Shown: positions 53,687-62,207, numbered from the stretch's first letter. The stretch is DNA of 64,000 nucleotides from Verrucomicrobiia bacterium (GCA_030432235.1 JAUIHT010000003.1:372001-436000), one strand, 5' to 3'. Translations and numbers: made by a program. Notes: generated by a model from the sequence alone, not told the origin.

Positions 53687-55621
53687 ATGGAGCACATCAA
53701 GGTATACCGGCAATGGAACCCCCGGCTAAGGCTGTTTTACGGGGTCTTTGGCCTGTTGTTCCTGGTGCTGGCAGGAGGGCTGGCCTGGCGACAGCTCGTC
53801 ATGCGGGGCGAGTATCGCGAGAAAGAAGAGCGCCAGAACATGCGCCGCGTCATCCAGCCCGGTCCACGCGGGCGCATCCTCGACCGCAACGGTGAGGTAC
53901 TGGTCGACAACCGCCCCCGCTTCTCCGCCGTGGTCTCGCTCAAGGACCTGCGTGATGAATTTCAGGACGAGTACTACGAGCGGCTTAACGCCATGCGCGA
54001 AGCTCATCGGGAAAGCAACAGCGCGGAGCCCTTCAAGTTTGACTGGGAAGACCTGCAATGGGAGTCCCGCGCAGCCGTCCTGCAAAAGCGCCTCGACCAA
54101 ATCAACGCCATCCTCGGCACCGACGAGAAGCTGAGCTCGCGTGACATCAAGCGGCACTTCTGGCACCGCCTGCTCATGCCCTTCCCGCTCATGAGTGACC
54201 TCGAGCCCGAGCAGTACGCCAAGCTCATCGAGCAGCTCCCGCTCGGCAGCGACGTTTTTATCTACACCGATACCGCCCGCGCTTACCCTTACGGCGATGC
54301 CGCCGCGCACACCCTCGGCTACGTGGTCAGCACCCGCGAAGGCGCCGAGGCCCCCGAGGGCTTGCCCGGCGAGGATCTCAAGACTTTCACCTACAAAGGC
54401 GAGGTAGGCCGCAACGGCCTGGAGCGTGCCTTCGATGAGGAGCTGCAAGGCGAAGCCGGCGGCGAAATCTGGGTCGTCGACCGCTTCCAGTTCCAGTACG
54501 ACAAGCCTCTGGAGAAGGCCGCCAAGCAGGGCGAAGACCTCGTCACCAGTCTCGACATCGGCATGCAGCTCGCGGCCGAGCGCGCCCTGGAGGAGAAGAC
54601 CGGGGCCGTCGCCGCCGTCGATGTACGCACCGGCGAAATCCTTACCCTGGCCAGCCGCCCCAGCTACGATCTCAACGACCTCTCGCCCAGCATCCCGCAG
54701 GCGGTTTTCGACGATATCAACGCGCGCGGGGCCTGGCTCAACCGCGCCACGCAGGGTCTCTACCCGCCCGGTTCCACCTTCAAAATGATCACCGCCATCG
54801 CCGCCATGCGCAACGGCGACCTCGAAGGGGACGAAATCATCGAGTGCAGCAGCCATTTCCCCGTTGGTCGGCGCCTCTTCCCCGAGCACGGGCGCCATTC
54901 CTACGGTCAGGTGGACCTCCCCAAGGCACTGGAAAAAAGCAGCAACGTTTACTTCTATCAGGTCGGCCTGCGCACCGGTATCGAGAATATCGCCGCCGAA
55001 GCCAAGCGCTTCGGTCTCGACGAGCCCGTCGGCGTTGAAGTCCCCTTTGGCGCCACCCGCATGATCGTGCCCGACAAGGAGTGGAAGCAGGAAACGCAGG
55101 GCTTTGGCTGGGTCGGCGGGGACACCGCCAACGTATCCATCGGCCAGGGCTATCTGCTGACAACGCCTCTGCACATGGCCGAATTCGTCGCCTCCCTGGC
55201 CCGGCGTGAAACCCGCACCGACCTCACCCTTCTCAAGCGTGAGCCCGGCGAGGTCGTTAACCACGGCGGCGAAACCATCGGCCTGACCGACGAGCAGTAC
55301 GCCTCCATGGTCGCGGGCATGGAGCGCGCCGTGGGCCGAGAGGGCACCGCCCGCTACGCCATGCTTCCCGGGGTCCGCATCGCGGGCAAGACCGGCACCG
55401 CCCAGGTCAAGAAAGACGGCCAACCGCTGACCCTTGCCTGGTTCGTGGGCTTCGCCCCGGTGGAAAATCCCCGCGTGGCCATCGCCGTCTGCATCGAGGG
55501 TATGGAGCGGGGTGACAACTACGCCGGCGGCAAAACCGCCGCCCCCGTGGCCCGCGCCGTCCTAGAGGCGTATTTCCGCGAATACGGAAACAGCGACCTG
55601 CTTTCTCAATACAATTGGTAG
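53687..55621 (+). CDS. mrdA: Peptidoglycan DD-transpeptidase PBP2
   Basis: The 644-residue class B penicillin-binding protein makes crosslinks in lateral wall growth with MreBCD and RodA. It has one N-terminal helix (RLFYGVFGLLFLVLAGGLAW), a dimerisation domain (RGRILDRNGEVLVDNRPRFSAVV; KGEVGRNGLERAFDEELQGEAGGE), and the transpeptidase domain with SxxK PPGSTFKM (Ser363, Lys366), SxN KSSNVYFYQ, and KTG AGKTGTAQV. I chose ATG 53687 over TTG 53678. No rodA follows. It is 40 kb from mreBCD in this window. Confidence 0.94.
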   Translation: MEHIKVYRQWNPRLRLFYGVFGLLFLVLAGGLAWRQLVMRGEYREKEERQNMRRVIQPGPRGRILDRNGEVLVDNRPRFSAVVSLKDLRDEFQDEYYERLNAMREAHRESNSAEPFKFDWEDLQWESRAAVLQKRLDQINAILGTDEKLSSRDIKRHFWHRLLMPFPLMSDLEPEQYAKLIEQLPLGSDVFIYTDTARAYPYGDAAAHTLGYVVSTREGAEAPEGLPGEDLKTFTYKGEVGRNGLERAFDEELQGEAGGEIWVVDRFQFQYDKPLEKAAKQGEDLVTSLDIGMQLAAERALEEKTGAVAAVDVRTGEILTLASRPSYDLNDLSPSIPQAVFDDINARGAWLNRATQGLYPPGSTFKMITAIAAMRNGDLEGDEIIECSSHFPVGRRLFPEHGRHSYGQVDLPKALEKSSNVYFYQVGLRTGIENIAAEAKRFGLDEPVGVEVPFGATRMIVPDKEWKQETQGFGWVGGDTANVSIGQGYLLTTPLHMAEFVASLARRETRTDLTLLKREPGEVVNHGGETIGLTDEQYASMVAGMERAVGREGTARYAMLPGVRIAGKTGTAQVKKDGQPLTLAWFVGFAPVENPRVAIAVCIEGMERGDNYAGGKTAAPVARAVLEAYFREYGNSDLLSQYNW

Positions 55622-55638
55622 GTCCGTCCCTAACCGAT

Positions 55639-55974
55639 TCAGTACAGCAGATAAGGCAGCAGGAAGAGCGCGGCCAGGATGCCCGCGCAGACCAGCACCA
55701 CGAGGATGAAGCACCCAACCTTCTGCTCGGAGGTAATGCCCTCCGCCGGGCCGTCACTGGAAAAATCCATGGTCGAAGTCCCCGCCGCAATAGGCGTCAC
55801 TGGCGTAGACGCTGCCGGAGCGGGGGTCACGACGGGCTGCGGTGCTGGCGTTACGGACGTTTCCACCTCTGGCGAGGCATCGTCGCCGGACTCGGCCAGC
55901 TTGGCGTCGATCCAGCGAAGCTGCTCCTCGACGAGGGCCTTCTGCCTGAGCAGCTCTTCTCGGGTCAGATTCAT
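55639..55974 (-). CDS. Small tail-anchored membrane protein
   Basis: The 111-residue protein has a helical N terminus (LTREELLRQKALVEEQLRWIDAKLAESGDD), a Pro/Thr/Ala-rich linker (35-75), and a C-terminal helix (GCFILVVLVCAGILAALFLLPYLLY, 87-111). That suggests an anchored cytosolic or periplasmic coiled segment. No known family is recognised. Its ATG overlaps the end of rpe by four bases (ATGA type), so it is translationally coupled downstream of rpe. It converges on mrdA. Confidence 0.6.
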   Translation of the reverse strand: MNLTREELLRQKALVEEQLRWIDAKLAESGDDASPEVETSVTPAPQPVVTPAPAASTPVTPIAAGTSTMDFSSDGPAEGITSEQKVGCFILVVLVCAGILAALFLLPYLLY

Positions 55975-56621
55975 GCCTGCAGGGTCTCGGTGAAGGCGAG
56001 CTTGTCCGGGGCCTTGAAGAAAGCCGTGCCGCAGACGAAGGTGTCGGCCCCGGCATTCTTGCAGAGCAGCCCGGTGCCGTCATCCACGCCGCCGTCGACC
56101 TCAATGCGGAAAGGATAGTCGTTATCCGCGCGCCATTTGGCCACGGTCTCAATCTTCGGCAAGACGTCCTCGCGGAACTTCTGCCCGCCGAAGCCCGGCT
56201 GCACCGTCATGAGCAGGACGAGGTCGACGTGCTCCAGAAAAGGCTGTAAATCCTCCGTGGATGTGCCGGGGTTGATGCAGATACCACAGGTTGCGCCCAG
56301 CTCACGAATCTTTTTCAACGTTTCCAGGTGCGGGTAGTCCGGCTCGGTGTGGATGGTGACATTCTGCCCACCGGCCTCGACGAAGGCCTCGACGTACAGG
56401 TGCGGGTTGTCGAGCATCAGGTGGACGTCGAAAAAAAGCTTACTGCCCGGGCGAAGGTTTTTGACCGTCTGCGGCCCGAAGCTGAGGTTGGGCACGAAAT
56501 GCCCGTCCATAATGTCAATGTGGACCCACTCGATGCCGGGGGTGGCTTCGGCCTCGCGCAGGCTGTCGGCGAGGGCGGCGTGATTTCCGGCAAGAATGGA
56601 TGGCGCAACCAAGGGCTTCAT
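55971..56621 (-). CDS. rpe: Ribulose-phosphate 3-epimerase
   Basis: The 216-residue TIM-barrel enzyme interconverts ribulose-5-phosphate and xylulose-5-phosphate in the pentose-phosphate pathway. Signatures are APSILAGNHAALADSL, WVHIDIMDGHFVPNLSFGP (metal-binding His and catalytic Asp), VHLMLDNPHLY, LMTVQPGFGGQKFREDVLPKI, and IEVDGGVDDGTG with the second catalytic Asp. Length is typical. It precedes the small tail-anchored gene by a 4-base overlap, and lies 150 bases after the last gene of the ExbB/ExbD operon. That gap (56622-56772) holds two GC-rich hairpins (near 56711 and 56730) but no gene. Confidence 0.95.
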   Translation of the reverse strand: MKPLVAPSILAGNHAALADSLREAEATPGIEWVHIDIMDGHFVPNLSFGPQTVKNLRPGSKLFFDVHLMLDNPHLYVEAFVEAGGQNVTIHTEPDYPHLETLKKIRELGATCGICINPGTSTEDLQPFLEHVDLVLLMTVQPGFGGQKFREDVLPKIETVAKWRADNDYPFRIEVDGGVDDGTGLLCKNAGADTFVCGTAFFKAPDKLAFTETLQA

Positions 56622-56772
56622 GGGCGCGAGCTTGCCCCATCACGTCGCCCTTGGCGAGTGTCTTTCTGCTCTGGTGTGAGCATGCGAGGCTGGCGAACAA
56701 CTTGGGGCTACGCGCCCCAGGCCCGCGGTGCGTGACCGCACAGGACAAAGTTTTGCCCGGCCAAGGCCCGCA

Positions 56773-57240
56773 TCAACGCTTATAAAAATCGCCCTCAATG
56801 CCGTAAACGCGCACGTCGATGTTGCTGAATCCCAGGCTCTTGAGTAGGTCGATCAGCTTTGTCACGGACTCGAACTCGGACTCCGGGTGAACATTGACGA
56901 ACATCTCGATCTCCGTTCCCTGCTCGCGGGCCAGCTTCGCGATGTCCTCGCGCAGTTGCGCGTCCTCCACCGTGAATCGCCGCCCATGGCCACCCCGGTC
57001 AAAAGACTTACGGTCGCTCAGTGAAATGCGGCCCTGATCATCCATGGTGACTTCCGCGAAGGAGAATTCCCGCTTCGGATTGAGGGCGGCAACGGTCTCG
57101 GGCAAGGTGAACTCCAAGTGCTCTTCGAATTCGCTCAACTGGGTCGCCACGAGGAAGAAAATGAGCAACAGGAAGACGCAGTCGATCAGCGGGGCCAAAT
57201 CGATTTCGGGTGGGTTTTCTCCTTCAGGTTCGAAGCGCAT
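56773..57240 (-). CDS. ExbD/TolR-family protein (second copy of the operon)
   Basis: The 155-residue inner-membrane protein has one N-terminal helix (IDLAPLIDCVFLLLIFFLVATQL) with the conserved Asp20 that carries protons in ExbD/TolR, and a periplasmic domain of 110 residues. That domain contains RISLSDRKSF and VNVHPESEFESVTKLIDLLKSLGFSNIDVRVYGIEG, matching the ExbD fold. ExbD forms the core of an ExbB5ExbD2 motor. Here a second, distinct exbD gene is 2 kb upstream, so the motor could hold a mixed dimer. Its ATG overlaps the stop of the preceding gene by one base (TGATG). Confidence 0.9.
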   Translation of the reverse strand: MRFEPEGENPPEIDLAPLIDCVFLLLIFFLVATQLSEFEEHLEFTLPETVAALNPKREFSFAEVTMDDQGRISLSDRKSFDRGGHGRRFTVEDAQLREDIAKLAREQGTEIEMFVNVHPESEFESVTKLIDLLKSLGFSNIDVRVYGIEGDFYKR

Positions 57241-59075
57241 CAGTTGGTGGTTGATTCCGGTTCAAGGGTGGGCAGCAGGATGACGGAAAAGTGGCAGGTG
57301 CCCGGACTCGTCTCCACGCGACCGCGAATGCGGTTGATGCCCTTGCGAAAATGCACCTTGCGAAAGCCCTCAATGGGCTCCCAGGCATGCCGGGTGTTCG
57401 AGCTTTCAAAGACCAGCAGGTCGTTGACCCAAAAGCGGGCGGCATCGTCGGAACCGAGCGCGATCCAGATATCTGCGGCCTCGTCGAACCAGACCTCCGT
57501 GTAGACGAAATACACGGCGCGCTCAGCCAAGGGATACGCCAGCATCTTGATTTCGTTGGACTGATTGAAGTTCCAGCGAACGGGCTTGCCATCCTTGCCG
57601 GTGTACTCGCGGTCGAGGTCGAGCTCGGTATCAGGCGAATGCAGGCGGTCGAACTTGATTTTTCCGTCGTTCTCGAAAGGCCCGAGAATATACCAACTAT
57701 CAATAAATACGGTGCCGGAGCGCGTGGCATTCTCTCCCGTAACGCTGATTTTGCGCGCGGGCACGGCCTGGCTGAGAACCTTATCCCGATGCATCACTGT
57801 CGGGTTGGTGGACTCCATCACGCCGTAGTCGGAGCCCGACATGGGAAAGTCGTTGGGGTCGTACTTGAAGCCTGAGCCGTCCTGCTGGCCACCACCCGTG
57901 AAATCGAACCCTTTCATCAGGTCGCTCATGTCTACGAGCTGAGCCTCGCCCTTGCCGGTCCCGGCGACACGCGCCAACAAGGCCTGGCGTTCAGCAGGTG
58001 TCATGGCGGCCAGTCCCTCCTGCATGGTGATGCCCTGCTGCTCCTGCTGCTGGCCTTCGCCCTCGGTCTGTTCGCCCTCGCCGCTCTCGTTTTGATTTTG
58101 CTCACCGGACTGGTTTTGAGCCATCGCTTCCTGTCCCTGCTGCTCACCTTCCTCGCCTTCAGCCTGCTCACCCTCTTCGCCTGCCTGTTGAGCTTCACCT
58201 TCGGCAACCTCGGTCTGCTCACCCTCTTCCTGCTCAGCTTCCTCGGTTTGCTCCTGCTCTTCGGTTTGCTCGGCCACGACTTCCTCCTCAGGCGGCTGTT
58301 CTTCCATGGCCTGCTCTTCCTCCGGCGGGACCTCCTCCTCGGCTTCCTGCTCCAGTTGAATATCCACGAACTGCCACTGGTTCTGCATCTGCTCGAGAAA
58401 ACGCCGGATGCGTTCGGAGGCCATCGCGACCTCGCGGATGGATGTGTTGGCCAGCGCCTTGAAATTCTCGAGCTCCGCACGGGTGCGAACGGACTCGAAG
58501 GACTTGGTCAACTCCGGCCCCAAATCGTACATCCCGGGGTAGTCGGCAGCCACCAGCGAAAAGGCCTCGTCGTCGGAAATGCCCTGCCGGGCGATGAGGT
58601 CAAGTGCGCGAGTGTCCTTCATCAGGCCGTCGGCGGTAAAGTCCATGCTCCGGGCGTAGTCGTACAACGGGCTCAAACCCAATGCATCGCGCACCGTGGC
58701 CTCGCGCAGAATCTCCGGAAGGGCCTCCTGCGCGTTCAGACGCTCAAAAAGCGCCTGCCAGGCATCTTTGGGGCGAGGCAGGGTGGCATCGGTCACCCGG
58801 CGCTCACGGAAAGCGTAAAGCTCGTCCATGGCTTCTTCCAGGATAACGACCTCCTTGAGCATTTCCTTGCGCTTGGCCTCCGCCACGTGATCCAGGATTT
58901 TCTTGATGAGATCCTCGGGCAGGGGCTGATCCATTTCCTCCTGACGTTCCTCCAGCGAGAAGTAGGAAACCAACAGACCGCGCACAGGGGTAAAAAAGGC
59001 CAGGTACAGCATGACAAGGCCTACGGCGAGGGCCAACGCCAGCCAGGGCCAGGTAGGTGTGTCGGGTCTATCCAT
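57240..59075 (-). CDS. ExbB/ExbD-operon protein X: one helix, E/Q-rich linker, C-terminal beta-sandwich
   Basis: The 611-residue protein lies between two exbD genes with 8- and 1-base overlaps. It has one N-terminal helix (WPWLALALAVGLVMLYLAFFTPV) and a long helical region (about 40-240). A 105-residue stretch of almost only Glu and Gln with Ala/Gly (about 241-347) follows. A C-terminal domain of about 150 residues (VFIDSWYILGPFENDGKIKFDRL, then WFDEAADIWIALGSDDAARFWVNDLLVFESS, then GINRIRGRVE) resembles the PA14/discoidin-like beta-sandwiches that bind sugars or act in adhesion. No TonB C-terminal domain and no SxxxH in the helix are present. Operon and topology suggest it is the arm energised by the ExbB-ExbD motor. 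The ligand is unknown. I chose ATG 59075 over 59105 because the overlap with exbD is short there. Confidence 0.72.
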   Translation of the reverse strand: MDRPDTPTWPWLALALAVGLVMLYLAFFTPVRGLLVSYFSLEERQEEMDQPLPEDLIKKILDHVAEAKRKEMLKEVVILEEAMDELYAFRERRVTDATLPRPKDAWQALFERLNAQEALPEILREATVRDALGLSPLYDYARSMDFTADGLMKDTRALDLIARQGISDDEAFSLVAADYPGMYDLGPELTKSFESVRTRAELENFKALANTSIREVAMASERIRRFLEQMQNQWQFVDIQLEQEAEEEVPPEEEQAMEEQPPEEEVVAEQTEEQEQTEEAEQEEGEQTEVAEGEAQQAGEEGEQAEGEEGEQQGQEAMAQNQSGEQNQNESGEGEQTEGEGQQQEQQGITMQEGLAAMTPAERQALLARVAGTGKGEAQLVDMSDLMKGFDFTGGGQQDGSGFKYDPNDFPMSGSDYGVMESTNPTVMHRDKVLSQAVPARKISVTGENATRSGTVFIDSWYILGPFENDGKIKFDRLHSPDTELDLDREYTGKDGKPVRWNFNQSNEIKMLAYPLAERAVYFVYTEVWFDEAADIWIALGSDDAARFWVNDLLVFESSNTRHAWEPIEGFRKVHFRKGINRIRGRVETSPGTCHFSVILLPTLEPESTTN

Positions 59076-59490
59076 GGTCTTTCTCCTCGTGGGCTTTGAC
59101 GCCAAAGTTTTTCAAATCGAGAATCTTGATCTGGTCCAGCACCTCGGCCACGGAGCGGAAGGGCGCGGCGCGGTCGGCATCCAGCCGGATGCGCTTGTCG
59201 GGCTCTTCCTCGGAAATGGTGAGTAGTTCCTGGTGCAAGTACTCGCGGGTAGCCTCCTCGCCGTCCAAGTAGATGATGCCATCGGCGTCGATGGCGATAA
59301 TGACAAACTCCGCCACCTCTTTCTTCACCCGGGTGGTGTTTTTCATCTCGGGCAAGTCCAGCTCGATCTCCTTGTCCTCGGACTTGATCGTGGTGGCCAC
59401 CAGGAAAAAGATCAGCAGCAGAAAGACCACGTCAATCAGCGGGGCCATCGCTATGCCGTCGTCCGGCGGCGTATCATCCTTGATTCTCAT
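59068..59490 (-). CDS. ExbD/TolR-family protein (first copy of the operon)
   Basis: The 140-residue protein has one helix (AMAPLIDVVFLLLIFFLVATTI) with conserved Asp20 and a periplasmic domain (EIELDLPEMKNTTRVKKEVAEFVIIAIDADGIIYLDGEEA, then IRLDADRAAPFRSVAEVLDQIKILDLKNFGVKAHEEK). It is a canonical ExbD. The start overlaps exbB by four bases (ATGA) and the stop overlaps protein X by eight. Together with the second ExbD the operon has two paralogous ExbD subunits with the same helix motif but different periplasmic domains. Confidence 0.93.
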   Translation of the reverse strand: MRIKDDTPPDDGIAMAPLIDVVFLLLIFFLVATTIKSEDKEIELDLPEMKNTTRVKKEVAEFVIIAIDADGIIYLDGEEATREYLHQELLTISEEEPDKRIRLDADRAAPFRSVAEVLDQIKILDLKNFGVKAHEEKDHG

Positions 59491-60272
59491 GCGGTTGCTT
59501 CCGGTTCCTCTGCCTCTTCACCCTCGCCGAGGTGGGCGTTCTGCCAGACAAACAGGAGCTCGGTGACCTGTTTTTCCAGCAGGATGGCGAGCTTGGAGGT
59601 CTTGCTGCGGAAGTAGTGATACAAAAGCAAAAAGGGAATGGCCACCAACAGACCCACGGCGGTCGTGACCAACGCCTTGGAGATACTATCCGCCAGGATG
59701 GACGCGTCACCCATGGAACCGGCGATGGCAACGATCTGGAAGGCCTCGATCATCCCGATAACCGTACCGAGCAAACCGAGCAGCGGGGAGGCCGTCGCTA
59801 CCACCATCAACATGTAGGCGCGCTGCTGGTGCATACGGATGGACTGCGAGCCGATGTCGCCCGCGGCCACCGCCATCTGGTTGAAGTCGGTGAACTGGTT
59901 GTCCATGACGAAGCGCACGATGTCGGTGAGGGTGCTGCGATCCTTGTGGCAGAGCTTACGCATGCCGTCGTAGTCGTGCTCCTCGTTCATCCTCTTGAGC
60001 TTGGTGAAAACGCCCGCCGGGGCGATTTTCGACACGCGGCAATTGGCCAGACGCTCAAAGAGGAAGCCGAGCCCCAACAGAGTCAGCAACCCAAGCGCCA
60101 CCACCGTCCAGCCGCCTTTGGTCAACTGCTCTACCCAGTCGAGCTGGCCGGACACCGCATCCGCCGCTGCGGGTGGTGCATCCGCAGGTGCGTCAGCCTG
60201 CCCGAGCGCGCACACCGCGCTCAGAATTAAGAATGTAATTATGTGCAACCAGAGGCGAGCGTCCTTAAACAT
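59487..60272 (-). CDS. ExbB/TolQ/MotA-family proton channel protein
   Basis: The 261-residue protein begins with a signal-like helix (LWLHIITFLILSAVCALG), a Pro/Ala-rich linker (residues 28-46), and the MotA/TolQ/ExbB domain. It contains GGWTVVALGLLTLLGLGFLFERLANCRV, then ASPLLGLLGTVIGMIEAFQIVAIAGSMGDASILADSISKALVTTAVGLLVAIPFLLLYHYF, with the conserved TPLLGLLGTV-like and LxTTxxGLxVAIP motifs. ExbB forms the pentameric channel around ExbD. I chose ATG 60272; the frame is open to 60347. It is the first gene of the operon, which lacks tonB. Confidence 0.94.
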   Translation of the reverse strand: MFKDARLWLHIITFLILSAVCALGQADAPADAPPAAADAVSGQLDWVEQLTKGGWTVVALGLLTLLGLGFLFERLANCRVSKIAPAGVFTKLKRMNEEHDYDGMRKLCHKDRSTLTDIVRFVMDNQFTDFNQMAVAAGDIGSQSIRMHQQRAYMLMVVATASPLLGLLGTVIGMIEAFQIVAIAGSMGDASILADSISKALVTTAVGLLVAIPFLLLYHYFRSKTSKLAILLEKQVTELLFVWQNAHLGEGEEAEEPEATA

Positions 60273-60400
60273 TAATAGAGTCAAAGGGGGTCTTCGAATG
60301 CAATCAAGGTGGAAATCCTGTTCAAATGATTGGGTTTTCCTGACCAAATGATCAAAAGCCGCTTGCCATGAAGGCCCTACCGCCTTCTAAATAACACGCG

Positions 60401-60775
60401 ATGGAGATCGCCGATTACCTTCCCGTTTTGATTCAGGTGCTGCTGGCTGCGGCTTTGGCCGGCGCCATCCTGATGGCCAGCCATGTGTTCGGCCAGCGCG
60501 CGCGTGGGAACTACATCAAGGACAAGGCCTACGAATGCGGCCTGCCCATGGAAGGCAACCCCCATCCGCGCTTCGGCGTCAAGTTCTACGTCGTGGCCAT
60601 GCTCTTTATCCTCTTTGATATCGAGGCCGTCTTTTTGATTCCCTGGGCTTTGATTTATCGCGAGTTCATCGCGTCACATATCCCCATCCTCTGGCCGGTG
60701 ATGTTTTTCATCGGCATCCTGGTGCTCGGGCTTGCTTACGAAATGAAGAAAAAGGGATTGGAGTGGGAACGCTGA
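60401..60775 (+). CDS. nuoA: NADH-quinone oxidoreductase subunit A
   Basis: The 124-residue three-helix subunit of complex I is recognised by ECGLPMEGNPHPRFGVKFYVVAMLFILFDIEAVFLIPWALIYREF, which contains the conserved ECG, FDIE and W motifs. The N- and C-terminal helices fit. It is alone: the downstream gene is the EIIA/DAC fusion and no nuoB-N is in the window. In most bacteria nuoA heads a 13- or 14-gene operon. Another full nuo operon may exist elsewhere, or the genes may be dispersed. Confidence 0.94.
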   Translation: MEIADYLPVLIQVLLAAALAGAILMASHVFGQRARGNYIKDKAYECGLPMEGNPHPRFGVKFYVVAMLFILFDIEAVFLIPWALIYREFIASHIPILWPVMFFIGILVLGLAYEMKKKGLEWER

Positions 60776-60807
60776 TTTTTCTTTCCGGCAATCATAGTTA
60801 TTCCATA

Positions 60808-60830
60808 GGTGCGACCATTTCGGTCGTACC
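60808..60830 (+). promoter_or_regulatory. Hairpin before the EIIA/DAC gene
   Basis: GGTGCGACC-ATTTC-GGTCGTACC forms a 9-base stem (one G-U pair) with a 5-base loop. There is no T run, so it is not a standard terminator for nuoA. It ends 24 bases before the chosen ATG of the next gene. It could be a leader hairpin that influences its translation. Confidence 0.4.
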
Positions 60831-60854
60831 TTGCTAGATGCCGTCAGAAATTTC

Positions 60855-62207
60855 ATGCACCTCGACCGTTATATCTCCAAGACCCGCATCATCGATATCG
60901 TCAGCAGCGATTTCGAAGGGGCTTTGCGCGAGTTGCTTGAGGTCTGCAAGCTCGACGACAAGGTCAACAAAGAGAAAATACTGACCGACCTTTTGGTGCG
61001 GGAGAAGACGATGACCACCTATCTTGGCAGCGGCATCGCCCTCCCCCACCTGCGCCTGCCCATGAAGCGCCAGTACATCTTTGCACTGGGCCGCTGCCCC
61101 GACGGGCTGGACTTCAACGGCAACGAGGAATACCGCGACCTGCGGCTTATCTTCCTGCTGCTGGCCTCGGAGAAGGAAAACTCCTACCTGAACGTGCTGG
61201 CCTCGCTGGCACGCGCCTTCCAGGAGCCCAGCACAGTCGAGCAGCTGACCGAGGCCGACGATCTTGAGACACTACGCAAGAGCGTCTCCACCACCTTCGG
61301 ACGCGGATCGGACCGCAAGCTGACCAAGGACAACAAGTTCAACCGGCTCATCCTGCGCGAGGGCCTGAAGGTCGCCCAGGGGGCCAAGTGCTCCTCCGTC
61401 ATTATCTTCGGAGACACCTTCGCGGGCGGCGTGGACGTCTCCGATCAGTTCGAGAATTTCAAAACCATCCTGGTCACTCAGTCCTCCTCGGAAGTCTCCT
61501 ACAACAAGCAGAACTTCAACGCCATCATTCCGGTGCGCTCCTTCAGCACCAACCGCCTGTCGCAACTGCGCAGCGCCATGCTCATCGGGCTGACGCGCGG
61601 CATCTTCAAGGGCAACGAACGCATCTGCTGCGTCGGCGGCATCCACGCCAGCAATCAGTTCGACACCGTCGTGGTGGTCGACGTCGAACGGGAATTCCAA
61701 TCGGTCTTCACCCGCCAGGCGGACATGCTCCCGCCCACGGTCAAACCCGAGGTCCTCGAACGTGTCCTGGGCATTGCCACCGAGCTGGCCGTCGAAGGCC
61801 GCGAGGGACGCCCCGTCGGCTGCCTCTTCATCCTGGGGGACTCCGCCAAGGTCAAACCGCACATCAAGCAGCTCGTGCTCAATCCCTTCTTCGGCTACGA
61901 CGCCGAGGAGCGCAACATTCTGAATCCCTTCATGGACGAAACCGTGAAGGAGTACTCCTCGCTCGACGGCGCTTTTATTATCAAGGGCGACGGCGCGCTG
62001 GAGTCCGCCGGCAGCTTGGTGCATGCTCCAGAGTACCCGCAAAAGCTGCCCAGCGGCCTGGGCGCACGTCACGCCGCCGGAGCCGCTATTTCAATCGCCG
62101 CCGATTGCATCGCCATCGTGGTCTCGGCCAGCACCGGTACCGTCAATCTCTTCCGCCGCGGTCAAATGCTCCCGCTCATCGAGCGCGCCGTCGGCAAGGA
62201 AGTCTAA
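60855..62207 (+). CDS. PTS EIIA - PK_C-like - diadenylate cyclase fusion (predicted c-di-AMP synthase)
   Basis: The 450-residue cytosolic protein has three parts. Residues 1-145 are a fructose/mannitol-type PTS EIIA domain, with the phosphorylatable His65 in YLGSGIALPHLRLP. Residues about 152-287 (CSSVIIFGDTFAGGVDVSDQFENFKTILVTQ, then ICCVGG) resemble the pyruvate-kinase C-terminal domain that precedes the cyclase in archaeal CdaZ-type proteins. Residues 290-450 are a DAC domain with both catalytic motifs: DGAFIIKGDG (371-380) and GLGARHAAGAAIS (402-414), followed by IVVSASTGTVNLFRRGQ. Known DAC enzymes condense two ATP into c-di-AMP. In many DACs the second motif is RHRAA; here it is RHAAG. 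I chose ATG 60855; the frame is open to TTG 60831. Confidence 0.85.
   Translation: MHLDRYISKTRIIDIVSSDFEGALRELLEVCKLDDKVNKEKILTDLLVREKTMTTYLGSGIALPHLRLPMKRQYIFALGRCPDGLDFNGNEEYRDLRLIFLLLASEKENSYLNVLASLARAFQEPSTVEQLTEADDLETLRKSVSTTFGRGSDRKLTKDNKFNRLILREGLKVAQGAKCSSVIIFGDTFAGGVDVSDQFENFKTILVTQSSSEVSYNKQNFNAIIPVRSFSTNRLSQLRSAMLIGLTRGIFKGNERICCVGGIHASNQFDTVVVVDVEREFQSVFTRQADMLPPTVKPEVLERVLGIATELAVEGREGRPVGCLFILGDSAKVKPHIKQLVLNPFFGYDAEERNILNPFMDETVKEYSSLDGAFIIKGDGALESAGSLVHAPEYPQKLPSGLGARHAAGAAISIAADCIAIVVSASTGTVNLFRRGQMLPLIERAVGKEV

Noticed and set aside
53726-55423. 565-residue ORF antisense to mrdA
   Set aside because: A shadow of the PBP2 gene. No motif or start signal supports it.
56622-56772. 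Possible tRNA or small RNA between rpe and the exbD gene
   Set aside because: Only two short GC-rich hairpins are seen. No cloverleaf or known RNA fold could be drawn.
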